The translations under genes and the position numbers were made by a program. A stretch of DNA of 64,000 bases from positions 260,456-324,455 of the forward strand of contig LSRX01000843.1 of assembly GCA_001939145.1 (NCBI GenBank), written 5' to 3'. The notes beneath the pieces were generated by a model, which ran no database searches, was not told the DNA's origin, and saw nothing but the letters and a program-made list of their open reading frames with translations. Positions 1 through 10,805 of this stretch are shown here, one piece after another. The stretch comes from Symbiodinium microadriaticum. Taxonomy: Eukaryota > Sar > Dinophyceae > Suessiales > Symbiodiniaceae. Every line of letters starts with the position of its first letter. The first letter of the stretch is position 1.

Positions 1-231
1 TCCCCATTGCCAGTTTTCGAGTGTTGGGGTCTGGCTCCCTTGTTCTTCAGCCTCACTGCTTCCCCCCAGTCTGGAGGGCTCTCTTCGTCCGTGGTTGGCT
101 GTGCTCTTCTCTCATGATGCTCATGTGCATCACTGCGTTCCGTTGCCGCATGCGCTCCCTGTGCCGAGGATGCTTGCCTGGGGTTCCCCCCTGTCTGTGC
201 GGCATTATGGGTCGCATCCCTCACGTCTTTT

Positions 232-639
232 TCAAGTTGTGCTGGTCTCCTCGAGGTTGACGGTGGTGTTGCTCTCGGCTTCTTCCCCCCCACGTCTCTT
301 GCGCATCTTGTTGCGGATGCGCCTTGCCTTGTACAGGAGCTTTCTGACGTGGTTGGGAAAGCGTCCCACGTATATTCTTGTTTCCTCTGCTTGTTTGGGC
401 AAGTACTTGTCGATGATGCGGACCAGCTGGTCAGCTCGTCTCCCCTCCTCGTTGCATTCTTGGTGTCGCCTTTGGTAAGCTTTGTGTGCTCTCACTCGCG
501 TTCGCGAATGAGTCCCCCTGGTCTCTGTGTCTTTGAGCCGTCCCTCGGCATCTTCTTGTACTTCTTTACCAATCCGCTCATCAAGTGGCTCTGGTTCGTA
601 GAGCAGGACAAGGCCTTTCCGAGTCTCGAAGGCGGTCAT
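232..639 (-). CDS. Hypothetical basic protein behind a relict spliced leader
   Basis: A 135-aa frame read leftwards from the first in-frame ATG at 639-637 to a stop at 232. It is rich in Arg, Glu and Lys, with a very basic stretch near residues 99-117 and an acidic, Thr-rich end. I recognise no domain. The same frame is open upstream for about 150 more codons, to the relict spliced leader at 1097, so the true start may be further upstream or spliced. The upstream part is Pro/Arg-rich and resembles the disordered part of a retroelement Gag, but this is only an impression. The leader remnant suggests that a processed, trans-spliced mRNA was copied back into the genome here. Coding status is uncertain. 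Confidence 0.35.
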   Translation of the reverse strand: MTAFETRKGLVLLYEPEPLDERIGKEVQEDAEGRLKDTETRGTHSRTRVRAHKAYQRRHQECNEEGRRADQLVRIIDKYLPKQAEETRIYVGRFPNHVRKLLYKARRIRNKMRKRRGGEEAESNTTVNLEETSTT

Positions 640-1080
640 CTCAGCAAGCGGCCGACATGTAGTGGTGGATGTCTCCGGTTTGCATCCCCCTCGTCGGCTG
701 TCTGGTGTTCCCCCTTCTGCTGCAGGAGGTTCGCGGCGTGGTGTGGGTGACTGTGTTGCCGGTGTCCCCCCACTTTGCCGGCACCTGCTGCGGACACGTT
801 CTGGTGGCACGTTGGCTTTGCCAATGATTCCATGGAGTCTGCATTGGAGATCATTTCTGTCATGGGTTTTCAGGTCACGCACAGGGAAGAAGATATCACG
901 AACTTCCCCTCCTCGAGTATGGATCGGGTCCCTAAGGCACGGACTGGGCCACTGGAGCAATGTGGCAACAGCGATTGGTCTCAAGCACCGCAGGTGAAGA
1001 CGGGAAGGCTCTCCTGGAGTAACAGTCCAGGTTAACCCCCCGCCTAGGGCGAACAGACCCTCCAAGCAAAAGGTGCAGCA

Positions 1081-1097
1081 CTTGAGCCAAAATGGCT
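1081..1097 (-). other. Relict dinoflagellate spliced leader (DinoSL)
   Basis: The plus strand reads CTTGAGCCAAAATGGCT, the exact reverse complement of the last 17 nt of the conserved 22-nt DinoSL. The remaining 5' bases of the leader are replaced by a (GA)n run. Dinoflagellate mRNAs carry this leader by trans-splicing, and genes that keep a copy in the genome are known to arise by retroposition of mature mRNA. The leader points toward the minus-strand frame that begins just downstream. Confidence 0.75.
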
Positions 1098-1194
1098 CTC
1101 TCTCTCTCTCTCTCTCCCGGGCATGGGGACGGGTCAGCGTCCCCGGGCCAAAGTGGCCCACCCAATAATCTTTATTTCTCTCTCTCTCTCTCNT

Positions 1195-4152
1195 ACGTCT
1201 ACGTCTACGTCTACGTCTACGTCTACGTCTACGTCTACGTCTACGTCTACGTCTACGTCTACGTCTACGTCTACGTCTACGTCTACGTCTACGTCTACGT
1301 CTACGTCTACGTCTACGTCTACGTCTACGTCTACGTCTACGTCTACGTCTACGTCTACGTCTACGTCTACGTCTACGTCTACGTCTACGTCTACGTCTAC
1401 GTCTACGTCTACGTCTACGTCTACGTCTACGTCTACGTCTACGTCTACGTCTACGTCTACGTCTACGTCTACGTCTACGTCTACGTCTACGTCTACGTCT
1501 ACGTCTACGTCTACGTCTACGTCTACGTCTACGTCTACGTCTACGTCTACGTCTACGTCTACGTCTACGTCTACGTCTACGTCTACGTCTACGTCTACGT
1601 CTACGTCTACGTCTACGTCTACGTCTACGTCTACGTCTACGTCTACGTCTACGTCTACGTCTACGTCTACGTCTACGTCTACGTCTACGTCTACGTCTAC
1701 GTCTACGTCTACGTCTACGTCTACGTCTACGTCTACGTCTACGTCTACGTCTACGTCTACGTCTACGTCTACGTCTACGTCTACGTCTACGTCTACGTCT
1801 ACGTCTACGTCTACGTCTACGTCTACGTCTACGTCTACGTCTACGTCTACGTCTACGTCTACGTCTACGTCTACGTCTACGTCTACGTCTACGTCTACGT
1901 CTACGTCTACGTCTACGTCTACGTCTACGTCTACGTCTACGTCTACGTCTACGTCTACGTCTACGTCTACGTCTACGTCTACGTCTACGTCTACGTCTAC
2001 GTCTACGTCTACGTCTACGTCTACGTCTACGTCTACGTCTACGTCTACGTCTACGTCTACGTCTACGTCTACGTCTACGTCTACGTCTACGTCTACGTCT
2101 ACGTCTACGTCTACGTCTACGTCTACGTCTACGTCTACGTCTACGTCTACGTCTACGTCTACGTCTACGTCTACGTCTACGTCTACGTCTACGTCTACGT
2201 CTACGTCTACGTCTACGTCTACGTCTACGTCTACGTCTACGTCTACGTCTACGTCTACGTCTACGTCTACGTCTACGTCTACGTCTACGTCTACGTCTAC
2301 GTCTACGTCTACGTCTACGTCTACGTCTACGTCTACGTCTACGTCTACGTCTACGTCTACGTCTACGTCTACGTCTACGTCTACGTCTACGTCTACGTCT
2401 ACGTCTACGTCTACGTCTACGTCTACGTCTACGTCTACGTCTACGTCTACGTCTACGTCTACGTCTACGTCTACGTCTACGTCTACGTCTACGTCTACGT
2501 CTACGTCTACGTCTACGTCTACGTCTACGTCTACGTCTACGTCTACGTCTACGTCTACGTCTACGTCTACGTCTACGTCTACGTCTACGTCTACGTCTAC
2601 GTCTACGTCTACGTCTACGTCTACGTCTACGTCTACGTCTACGTCTACGTCTACGTCTACGTCTACGTCTACGTCTACGTCTACGTCTACGTCTACGTCT
2701 ACGTCTACGTCTACGTCTACGTCTACGTCTACGTCTACGTCTACGTCTACGTCTACGTCTACGTCTACGTCTACGTCTACGTCTACGTCTACGTCTACGT
2801 CTACGTCTACGTCTACGTCTACGTCTACGTCTACGTCTACGTCTACGTCTACGTCTACGTCTACGTCTACGTCTACGTCTACGTCTACGTCTACGTCTAC
2901 GTCTACGTCTACGTCTACGTCTACGTCTACGTCTACGTCTACGTCTACGTCTACGTCTACGTCTACGTCTACGTCTACGTCTACGTCTACGTCTACGTCT
3001 ACGTCTACGTCTACGTCTACGTCTACGTCTACGTCTACGTCTACGTCTACGTCTACGTCTACGTCTACGTCTACGTCTACGTCTACGTCTACGTCTACGT
3101 CTACGTCTACGTCTACGTCTACGTCTACGTCTACGTCTACGTCTACGTCTACGTCTACGTCTACGTCTACGTCTACGTCTACGTCTACGTCTACGTCTAC
3201 GTCTACGTCTACGTCTACGTCTACGTCTACGTCTACGTCTACGTCTACGTCTACGTCTACGTCTACGTCTACGTCTACGTCTACGTCTACGTCTACGTCT
3301 ACGTCTACGTCTACGTCTACGTCTACGTCTACGTCTACGTCTACGTCTACGTCTACGTCTACGTCTACGTCTACGTCTACGTCTACGTCTACGTCTACGT
3401 CTACGTCTACGTCTACGTCTACGTCTACGTCTACGTCTACGTCTACGTCTACGTCTACGTCTACGTCTACGTCTACGTCTACGTCTACGTCTACGTCTAC
3501 GTCTACGTCTACGTCTACGTCTACGTCTACGTCTACGTCTACGTCTACGTCTACGTCTACGTCTACGTCTACGTCTACGTCTACGTCTACGTCTACGTCT
3601 ACGTCTACGTCTACGTCTACGTCTACGTCTACGTCTACGTCTACGTCTACGTCTACGTCTACGTCTACGTCTACGTCTACGTCTACGTCTACGTCTACGT
3701 CTACGTCTACGTCTACGTCTACGTCTACGTCTACGTCTACGTCTACGTCTACGTCTACGTCTACGTCTACGTCTACGTCTACGTCTACGTCTACGTCTAC
3801 GTCTACGTCTACGTCTACGTCTACGTCTACGTCTACGTCTACGTCTACGTCTACGTCTACGTCTACGTCTACGTCTACGTCTACGTCTACGTCTACGTCT
3901 ACGTCTACGTCTACGTCTACGTCTACGTCTACGTCTACGTCTACGTCTACGTCTACGTCTACGTCTACGTCTACGTCTACGTCTACGTCTACGTCTACGT
4001 CTACGTCTACGTCTACGTCTACGTCTACGTCTACGTCTACGTCTACGTCTACGTCTACGTCTACGTCTACGTCTACGTCTACGTCTACGTCTACGTCTAC
4101 GTCTACGTCTACGTCTACGTCTACGTCTACGTCTACGTCTACGTCTACGTCT
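1195..4152. repeat. Perfect hexanucleotide array (ACGTCT)493
   Basis: 2,958 bp of uninterrupted ACGTCT units, 493 copies without a single mismatch. It is bounded on the left by a (TC)n run and one undetermined base at 1193, which marks an assembly join. Each unit carries one CpG inside the palindrome ACGT. Because the unit is six bases and stop-free, several frames on both strands stay open and give spurious 1,000-1,400-codon frames. The perfection implies very recent expansion, or a collapsed or idealised assembly, so the true length is unknown. Confidence 0.98.
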
Positions 4153-4211
4153 ACGACTACGACTACGACTGCGACTGCGACTGCGACTGCGACTACTACT
4201 ACTGCTGCTGA

Positions 4212-4263
<52 letters not shown>

Positions 4264-4420
4264 ACTCCTACTCCTCCTCCTCCTCCTCTTACTACCACTA
4301 CTCCTACCACTCCTACTACTCCTACTACTCCTACTATCTCCTATACTACTCCTACTACTCCTACTCCTACGCCTCCTCCTCCTACTACTCCTCCTCCTGC
4401 TCCTGCTCCTGCTGCTGTTT
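4153..4420. repeat. Degenerate hexamer/triplet repeat, edge of the array
   Basis: The perfect array decays into ACGACT, then GCGACT, then CTGCTC-type and CTACTC/CTCCTC units. These look like successive mutated generations of the same kind of repeat. No gene is seen. Confidence 0.85.
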
Positions 4421-6414
4421 TGTGTAGGCATGCCTGCTCAACTTCGAGCCACGTCCACATGAGAATGGAACGATTAGCTCCTTCTGCAGTGCGAGTCCGA
4501 GGTGCGACTTTTTCTGTGCGGTTCGATTTCGAGTCAGGTTTCACTTGTGAGTTGCAGCCCAAGCTTGACAAGAGCAACGCATGGACACGGCAGGGAAACC
4601 TCCGATGCCCGGGAGTGCACACTCACGGTGGCACTTCTTCGGCCTCGGAAGAGACTTTCTGACTGGCAGCCTGCGGCCCGGCGACTAGGGCCGGCGCTCT
4701 GTCGGCTGCCAACACTCTGCCCGCTTCTACCTCGATCACAGCCAATAACGTTATGTATGTCGCAAGATTCATGCGTTCACATGTCCGTCGGTGGTAGTTC
4801 GCAAGGACGAAACGGCTGCTTTCACTGGCTCCGGTCGGTGGTCGCGGCTCCATCATCTGACAGACAGAAGCATTGTGGCACGTCTGGATCCACATACCTT
4901 TTGCACGCACGTCTAGGTGCCAGGCAGTTTCAGGCCGACTGGTAGTGTCGGCTGGGGTGGCTCAGAAAGATTTGCAAGTGGGGGGTTCCGGCATCAGCCA
5001 TACAAAGCCAGCGTACAATAATTCGTTAGCAAAGGCCGGAAGTGGAGTTGGTAAGTGTATGCGACATGTTCTGACGACGCATATCTTGATCCACGATCCA
5101 CCTGATTGAACCCGGCTGCGGCAGGACGGAAGCTTCGGAGAAAACTGAAAACATCACCGACATCAACTCATGTCATGATGTGGATGGATGCCGTCGATGC
5201 TTGTATGGGGCTCGCCATCCAAGCCCAAATCGTAAACTTGAATCAGATTGCTTCATACGGTAGCATCGCTGTTGGAATGTCTCTCCAAGCCACGATCACG
5301 CCCTAACACGAAGTGACATATGCTAGCCATATATTGTATAGTACGACATAGCATCCTGGTGCGATTGCCTCGACTGGCGAAAGCTAGTTGGAAACACACT
5401 CAGTAGCTGTCCAAGATGGCTAGATGAGGGCTCTCACTGACAGGACACAAGAAGATACTGTCGCTACATCTCGGCGCATTTCGGGTGCGTGTCTACTACC
5501 TGCCACATGAAGCTCGTGCCACATTTTCCTTCGCCATCGTTGGTGAATAACCATCCTTCCGCCAACAGCCATGACAATCACGGGGGTGCCTCAAGCCTCG
5601 GGAGCGCAAACAGAGTGACCCGCCACAAGGCCGTAATTCCGGAACTGAGTCTCCAGCTAGCTTTGCAGACTCAGCCACCGCATCCTTGGAGTGGCTACTC
5701 GAGCACCACTGTTTTGCTCGAGCATGCCTCTCTTCTTCAGCGAAAGGGCACAGTTTCCTCTAGCCTCTCTCTCTCTCTCTCTCCCTCTCCCTCTAAGTTT
5801 CCTGCTGCAGTGCCGTTGGTATTAGATGAGTTGGTGGAGTTTCCGTTTGTGACCTCCAACCGCTTCGGATTGGTTAAACCCTACTCCAGAAGCATATGCG
5901 ATGACCGCGAGCCTGCCACAGCTTGTTGTAGGGGCTCGCCGTGTATTGATGTGTAGACCCACATCTTAGCACGGATGGGTGCAGTGAGGAAATCCAACAG
6001 TTGCACCAGTCACCGGACATGGCTGATGGGCCAAATCAGGAATGCGGCAGGACCGCAAGCATCTGGTAGGCACGCTGAAATTCCTGCGGGCTCAAAGGTC
6101 TACAGTCTAGACTCGTTGCAGAAGATCGCGCCGTAGTTTTCGAGACGTACGTCGGAGTTTCGACTTAATCTTGCTGCCGATGCCGCTGGGCTGGGGCTGT
6201 CACAGTCAAGGCGGAGACTGCTGGGCATCTGCTAGGCATGTGGCAGCTGTTTCTTAAGGTGAGCTGCTGGGGCCCAGGACGCTGGGGACGCCAGGGACGC
6301 TTTCCACCAACGCAGGCGTGGGTTCGCATGTTTCTGCTGCTTATATACTTTATTCCCCAAACAGCGAAGTATTGGGGATCTCAATTTGTGCAACGAGCGG
6401 GATAGTGTGACGTG
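4421..6414. other. Unassigned DNA, no recognisable gene
   Basis: Single-copy-looking sequence with only short frames on both strands and no domain I recognise. It contains a (TC)n/(CCCTCT) microsatellite around 5763-5794. Confidence 0.5.
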
Positions 6415-7320
6415 CCTCAACGGGGACTAGCCGGATTTGTCTCCCGTCATAATCTCAATTTAACCTGTTGTCTCTGCTCTGTCTGAGTCTGGGAGCCGGA
6501 TGCTGTGACACGCCTCGCCGGGGACTAGCCGGATTTGTCTCCCTTCATAATCTCAATTTAACCTGTTGTCTCTGCTCTGTCTGAGTCTGGGAGCCGGATG
6601 CTGTGACACGCCTCGCCGGGGACTAGCCGGATTTGTCTCCCTTCATAATCTCAATTTAAACTGTTGTCTCCGCTGTTGTCTCCGCTCTGTCTGAGTCTGG
6701 GAGCCGGATGCTGTGACACGCCTCGCCGGGGACTAGCCGGATTTGTCTCCCTTCATAATCTCAATTTAAACTGTTGTCTCCGCTGTTGTCTCCGCTCTGT
6801 CTGAGTCTGGGAGCCGGATGCTGTGACACGCCTCGCCGGGGACTAGCCGGATTTGTCTCCCTTCATAATCTCAATTTAAACTGTTGTCTCCGCTGTTGTC
6901 TCCGCTCTGTCTGAGTCTGGGAGCCGGATGCTGTGACACGCCTCGCCGGGGACTAGCCGGATTTGTCTCCCTTCATAATCTCAATTTAAACTGTTGTCTC
7001 CGCTGTTGTCTCCGCTCTGTCTGAGTCTGGGAGCCGGATGCTGTGACACGCCTCGCCGGGGACTAGCCGGATTTGTCTCCCTTCATAATCTCAATTTAAA
7101 CTGTTGTCTCCGCTGTTGTCTCCGCTCTGTCTGAGTCTGGGAGCCGGATGCTGTGACACGCCTCGCCGGGGACTAGCCGGATTTGTCTCCCTTCATAATC
7201 TCAATTTAAACTGTTGTCTCCGCTGTTGTCTCCGCTCTGTCTGAGTCTGGGAGCCGGATGCTGTGACACGCCTCGCCGGGGGTAGCCGGATTTGTTTCCC
7301 TTCATAATGTCATTTTATAC
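6415..7320. repeat. Tandem satellite, 98-bp and 110-bp units
   Basis: Unit starts fall at 6415, 6513, 6611, 6721, 6831, 6941, 7051, 7161 and 7271 (partial), each at the CCTCGCCGGGGACTAGCC block. The early units are 98 bp. Later units are 110 bp because a 12-bp block (CTGTTGTCTCCG) is duplicated inside the unit. The 110-bp units are nearly identical, while the first and last are diverged, as expected for homogenisation from the centre. The period is not a multiple of three and the units contain stops, so this is not coding. Confidence 0.96.
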
Positions 7321-7367
7321 TGTTGCTGGCACACCCTACGTCCATTGAAGGCTAAAGCTTGACTTCA

Positions 7368-7412
7368 GGCCCTAAACCCCTAACCCTGAACTTTAACCTT
7401 AAATCCTAAACT
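7368..7412. repeat. Degenerate telomere-like CCCTAAA tract
   Basis: Next to the satellite the plus strand reads CCCTAAACCCCTAACCCTG followed by weaker variants. Plant-type TTTAGGG telomeres are reported in dinoflagellates. This could be an interstitial telomeric remnant or chance. Confidence 0.4.
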
Positions 7413-7609
7413 GTTGTCTCCGTCCTGTACAAAGTGTTGTCGTTTCGAGTTTGCTGTCTTCTTCGAAATTCACGCAACACCTTGATTGGTTCATTGCTGT
7501 GTGGGGTCTTCGCTGGTTTTATTTGTAATTTGTATTTTATACATACATTCGCTCATTCGCTCATTTGGGGCGTTGTGTCCATATTCGGTCGCAACCCGCG
7601 TGTTGCAGA

Positions 7610-8197
7610 CTCACAACCGATTTAATCGATTTAAGAACCGATCTGCAAGCCGCGACGAAGCTTAGTCCACTGCGGTTCTTAGGAGTCGATATCTACGAGG
7701 TCTGTGATGACTACGGGACGGTGGGCTTCAGCCTCGGCCAAAAAGGCTACATAGATGAACTCCTGCGGAGCCACGGGGTAGAGGCCAGTGCACGGGCTAC
7801 AACTCCTGTGCCCAAATAGTGGGTGCGTGAAGCACCACCCCTGGAGCGGTTCACGGAGCAAGATCTGAGAGCCGCCCAAAGACTAACGGGCGAACTCTCA
7901 TGGATTGCTCAACGTACGCGGCTGGACTTGGTTTTCTGTATTGGCATTATGTCAAGCTGGACTACCAAAGACCCTCTTCAGCCTCTTCATGTTGCCAAGA
8001 TTGGGCATAGGGTATCACAGTTTTTGGCAGCCACGAAGGCCCAGCGACTTTCCCTAGTGCCAGGGAAGCCGGACGGTGTACGAAAAAACACGGACGCATC
8101 CTTCGCCCAGTACGGCGAGCACAGCATTTCCGGAAAAATTATGTTGGCGTCAGCAGCCTGTTGGCGTCAGCCAAAATCGGCTGTGGAATGGCATTAG
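7610..8197 (+). pseudogene. Ty1/copia retrotransposon polymerase remnant (end of RT and start of RNase H)
   Basis: One frame gives the typical end of a copia reverse transcriptase: a FLGVDI block, the GYIDELL block with its downstream TTPVPK, a region of the RRLTGELSWIA type (here QRLTGELSWIAQRTRLDL), and the RNase H start TDASFAQYGEHSISG. A TAG at about 7817-7819 interrupts the frame, and another stop follows at 8197 where RNase H should continue. There is no Gag, protease, integrase or long terminal repeat nearby, so this is an old 5'-truncated fragment. Confidence 0.8.
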
Positions 8198-8960
8198 GGC
8201 GATCGGGAAACACAAGGAGAGTGGGAATGCCCAGAAGCAACGTCGCAGAGCGAGTCTGATCAGGTCGCCAGCGAGGAGCAGTCCAGCCAGCCCGGCAAGC
8301 CCACCGTGGAAACGAGGAATAGAGTATCCTCATAAGGCCCACCGAAAAAGCACGGCTTTTGGCCTTGTCGGATGGCATCCAAACACTCTTGGCGCGAAAA
8401 AAAGTCTCAGTCCAGCAGGAAGCCGTGGACCTTTGGTGCGTGGGATGATGTTTTTGTCGGAGCCTGCGCGGGCCTGTGTCCGGCCCTTTTGGTTCATGTC
8501 TGCAGAGGACATCCTTGGCATGACCAATGTCATCAACAAATACCCGCTCGCCCAACCGGAGGAGGCCGACATCGACTACACTGGCTCCGAGGTGAAAGGG
8601 GTCAAAGCGGCTGTGCGAGGCAATTTTCACCTTCAAGATGCCAATAAGAGGCACGACTGCTACCGCCTCTCAGCCACCGCCTCATAGCGATCCAGTCCAG
8701 AAATTCTGTCTGAAAATCGATAGTTTTGACTGGAGAGAGGCCTTGCTCAAGCGCCAGCAAAACCCACGAGATCCCTGAACACGTCTGGACGATGACTGGG
8801 AAGCTGCATGGAATCATACCAGTAAGACGTTGCATGTTGCAACCGTGAGTCGGTTCTACTGGCCTTCAGTCAGCAGACTCTAGTCCCTCCGTTGCTTCAG
8901 AAGCCATGGGAACAGGCCCTTGATGGGCGGCCCGTCTCGATACGTGCCCCTGGGACATTC
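8198..8960. other. Unresolved sequence downstream of the copia remnant
   Basis: Frames are open on both strands (the longest is about 200 codons on plus, 8076-8687), but none shows a recognisable domain. The stretch may be the rest of the decayed copia element in shifted frames. Confidence 0.35.
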
Positions 8961-9000
8961 TGAGAGAGAGAGAGAGACAGAGAAAGAAACACTGACAGAC

Positions 9001-9031
<31 letters not shown>

Positions 9032-9405
9032 GGGAGATATATAGAAATGTAAACATACACAAGAAAAAATACACATACAGATGCATATGCATATACATAT
9101 ACATATACACATACACATACACATACATATACATGTACATATACATGTACATATACATGTACATATACATGTACATATATATGTACATGTACATCTACAC
9201 GTAAATCTACAGTCACAGAGACATCTACATGTACATAATCATCTACATAGACATCTACATAGACATCTACATACACATGTACATTTACAATTACATGTCC
9301 ATATACCTGTACATATACATACACAATCTACATCTACATCTACATCTACATCTACATCTACATGTACATGTACATGTACATGTACATGTACATGTACATG
9401 TACAT
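8961..9405. repeat. Compound microsatellite: (GA)n, (TACATA)n, (ACATCT)n, (ACATGT)n
   Basis: GA-rich tracts from 8961 pass into CATATA/TACATA runs from about 9060, then ACATCT, then ACATGT units up to the sequence gap. The same mixture reappears on the far side of the retrotransposon (19176-19354), which suggests the two were one locus before insertion. Confidence 0.9.
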
Positions 9406-9638
9406 NNNNNNNNNNNNNNNNNNNNNNNNNNNNNNNNNNNNNNNNNNNNNNNNNNNNNNNNNNNNNNNNNNNNNNNNNNNNNNNNNNNNNNNNNNNNNNN
9501 NNNNNNNNNNNNNNNNNNNNNNNNNNNNNNNNNNNNNNNNNNNNNNNNNNNNNNNNNNNNNNNNNNNNNNNNNNNNNNNNNNNNNNNNNNNNNNNNNNNN
9601 NNNNNNNNNNNNNNNNNNNNNNNNNNNNNNNNNNNNNN
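9406..9638. other. Assembly gap (233 N)
   Basis: A run of undetermined bases between the microsatellite and repeat B2 of the retrotransposon. It probably hides the outer end of B2 and part of the microsatellite. Confidence 0.99.
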
Positions 9639-9771
9639 AGATCGGATCATCAAAACTTCACTCGGTCTTCACACGTCCGATCGGAACCCCGATCACCGGG
9701 TGTGCGCATTGGCATCGCCAACGACCGCAACATCCATCCGATCGAACACATCAGATGAGTGATATTCCCAG
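9639..9771 (-). repeat. Split direct repeat B2
   Basis: Identical over 133 bp to 10806-10938 (B1). It begins about 10 bp after the stop codon of the cysteine-rich ORF, so it acts as the 3' untranslated end. Its outer edge lies in the sequence gap, so the repeat may be longer. Confidence 0.95.
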
Positions 9772-9780
9772 CGGACAAAA

Positions 9781-10539
9781 TCAAGAAAAATCTTCGATCT
9801 CGTCCCGGACCGAGGGAGATGGCTCTTCGATGGGATCATCATCGAGAGGAGCTGCTCCGAGCAGGTCAGCAAGATCCCGCTCGGCCGCGCGAAAAGCAGC
9901 GTCTGGAGCCGCCTTCGCTTTAGGACGACCCGAACCAACCGGATAGGCAGCCCGGCGAGCCCCAACATTATTCGCGTTGTAGGCTGCGATCTGAGCCGGA
10001 GTTGGCGGCGGCTTGGCTTTCGGGTGTCGCGAACGGCCAGGATGTGGAGCAGCAAGACCTCCGGCTCTTTGCGTAGCTTCCCAGAAGAACATGTCGTCGC
10101 AACCGCGAGGATCATCCTCAGCAGTGAGATCGACGTATCTAGGAGCCTGCGTGGTCCGACCTTGGAAAGGCTGAGTCCCTTCTGCAGCCCGATAGAAGAT
10201 GGGCTGATCATAGTTCTGAGAAGGAGGAGCCTTACCAGCTGGAACATAGCGATTGGGGTCGCGATGGGCAGGAGGGACGGCCCAGAGCTGGCCCCTGCAG
10301 AAATGGCACATACCGAAGCGACGATCGCAGGCAGTGCAGAGGGGCGTTCGCTGGTTATTAGCCCAATGCTCTCGCGGCAAACGATCGGCCGCGAAGCACT
10401 CCCCCCAATCATTGCCATCACAGTAGCACCCTGTGAAGAGACCGCAGTCTACACAGGGGCGACAGAGCTCGGCTTGAGCACCAACGGCCAGAGCTTGCAG
10501 AGCGACCTGATCTGGGCCGATCTGAGGCCGATCGCCCAT
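9781..10539 (-). CDS. Cysteine-rich zinc-binding-like protein of the retrotransposon, located between A2 and B2
   Basis: 252 aa from the ATG at 10539-10537; the frame is open a further 44 codons into A2, but the first ATG after the leader is the more natural start. Residues ~28-85 hold a dense cysteine cluster: CxxCxxC, then GCYCD, then a CFA motif, then TPLCTACDRRFGMCHFCRG. This implies two or three bound zinc ions in a treble-clef or RING-like arrangement that I cannot name. The rest is Pro/Ala-rich and acidic at the C-terminus, likely disordered. It stops about 10 bp before B2. The position inside the repeat block is not part of the classic PAT/Ngaro plan. It could be a nucleic-acid-binding or protein-interaction accessory factor; function unknown. 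Confidence 0.7.
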   Translation of the reverse strand: MGDRPQIGPDQVALQALAVGAQAELCRPCVDCGLFTGCYCDGNDWGECFAADRLPREHWANNQRTPLCTACDRRFGMCHFCRGQLWAVPPAHRDPNRYVPAGKAPPSQNYDQPIFYRAAEGTQPFQGRTTQAPRYVDLTAEDDPRGCDDMFFWEATQRAGGLAAPHPGRSRHPKAKPPPTPAQIAAYNANNVGARRAAYPVGSGRPKAKAAPDAAFRAAERDLADLLGAAPLDDDPIEEPSPSVRDEIEDFS

Positions 10540-10572
10540 ATTTTCAAAAGAACAGAGAGGGCGGAGTGGGTG

Positions 10573-10705
10573 GGTTCTTTTGGGCACGGCCGATCGGCTC
10601 GCGCCAAAATGGCCACGGATAGATGGCATCAGGGCAGTTCTTACGATCGCAAAACTGATCCCCCAATTCAATAATTCCAGACCTACCTAGCCGATAATTA
10701 GGAGA
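10573..10705 (-). repeat. Split direct repeat A2
   Basis: 133 bp matching A1 at 19051-19175 except for an extra AATAATTC around 10670-10677. It directly follows the B1 block, giving the B1-A2 junction expected from a circular intermediate. Confidence 0.92.
10598..10619 (-). other. DinoSL-like sequence inside A2
   Basis: On the minus strand TCCGTGGCCATTTTGGCGC followed by GAG matches the 22-nt dinoflagellate spliced leader at 19 of 22 positions. The mismatches are A to G at leader position 6, T to G at 18 and A to G at 20. It may be an ancestral leader copied in by reverse transcription of a trans-spliced RNA. Confidence 0.45.
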
Positions 10706-10805
10706 CCAGTTTACACGATCTCCACCACTCGCACAACTCGCTGAACAGCCCTGGATCGCAAGTTCTTTTTCCTCGCGATCGAGACGTGGAACGTGATCGC
10801 ATCGC
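10706..10805 (-). repeat. Probable remainder of B1 (100 bp between the sequenced B1 and A2)
   Basis: This stretch joins the identical part of B1 to A2. If B2 has the same tail it would lie in the neighbouring sequence gap. No gene is present. Confidence 0.45.

Noticed and set aside
1144..1165. Second spliced-leader-like sequence (GGGCCACTTTGGCCC, minus strand)
   Set aside because: Only about 12 of 21 positions match DinoSL and the block is a GC hairpin; too weak to call.
232..4662. Open frames of 1,000-1,400 codons on both strands (poly-YV, TS, RR, DV)
   Set aside because: They are produced entirely by the stop-free ACGTCT hexamer and carry no independent coding evidence.
6415..7320. CRISPR-like array
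   Set aside because: The whole unit repeats with no unique spacers and the genome is eukaryotic.
9406..9638. Gap length (233) equal to B1 plus the spacer (233)
   Set aside because: Probably coincidence; gap sizes are estimates and cannot be used as evidence.
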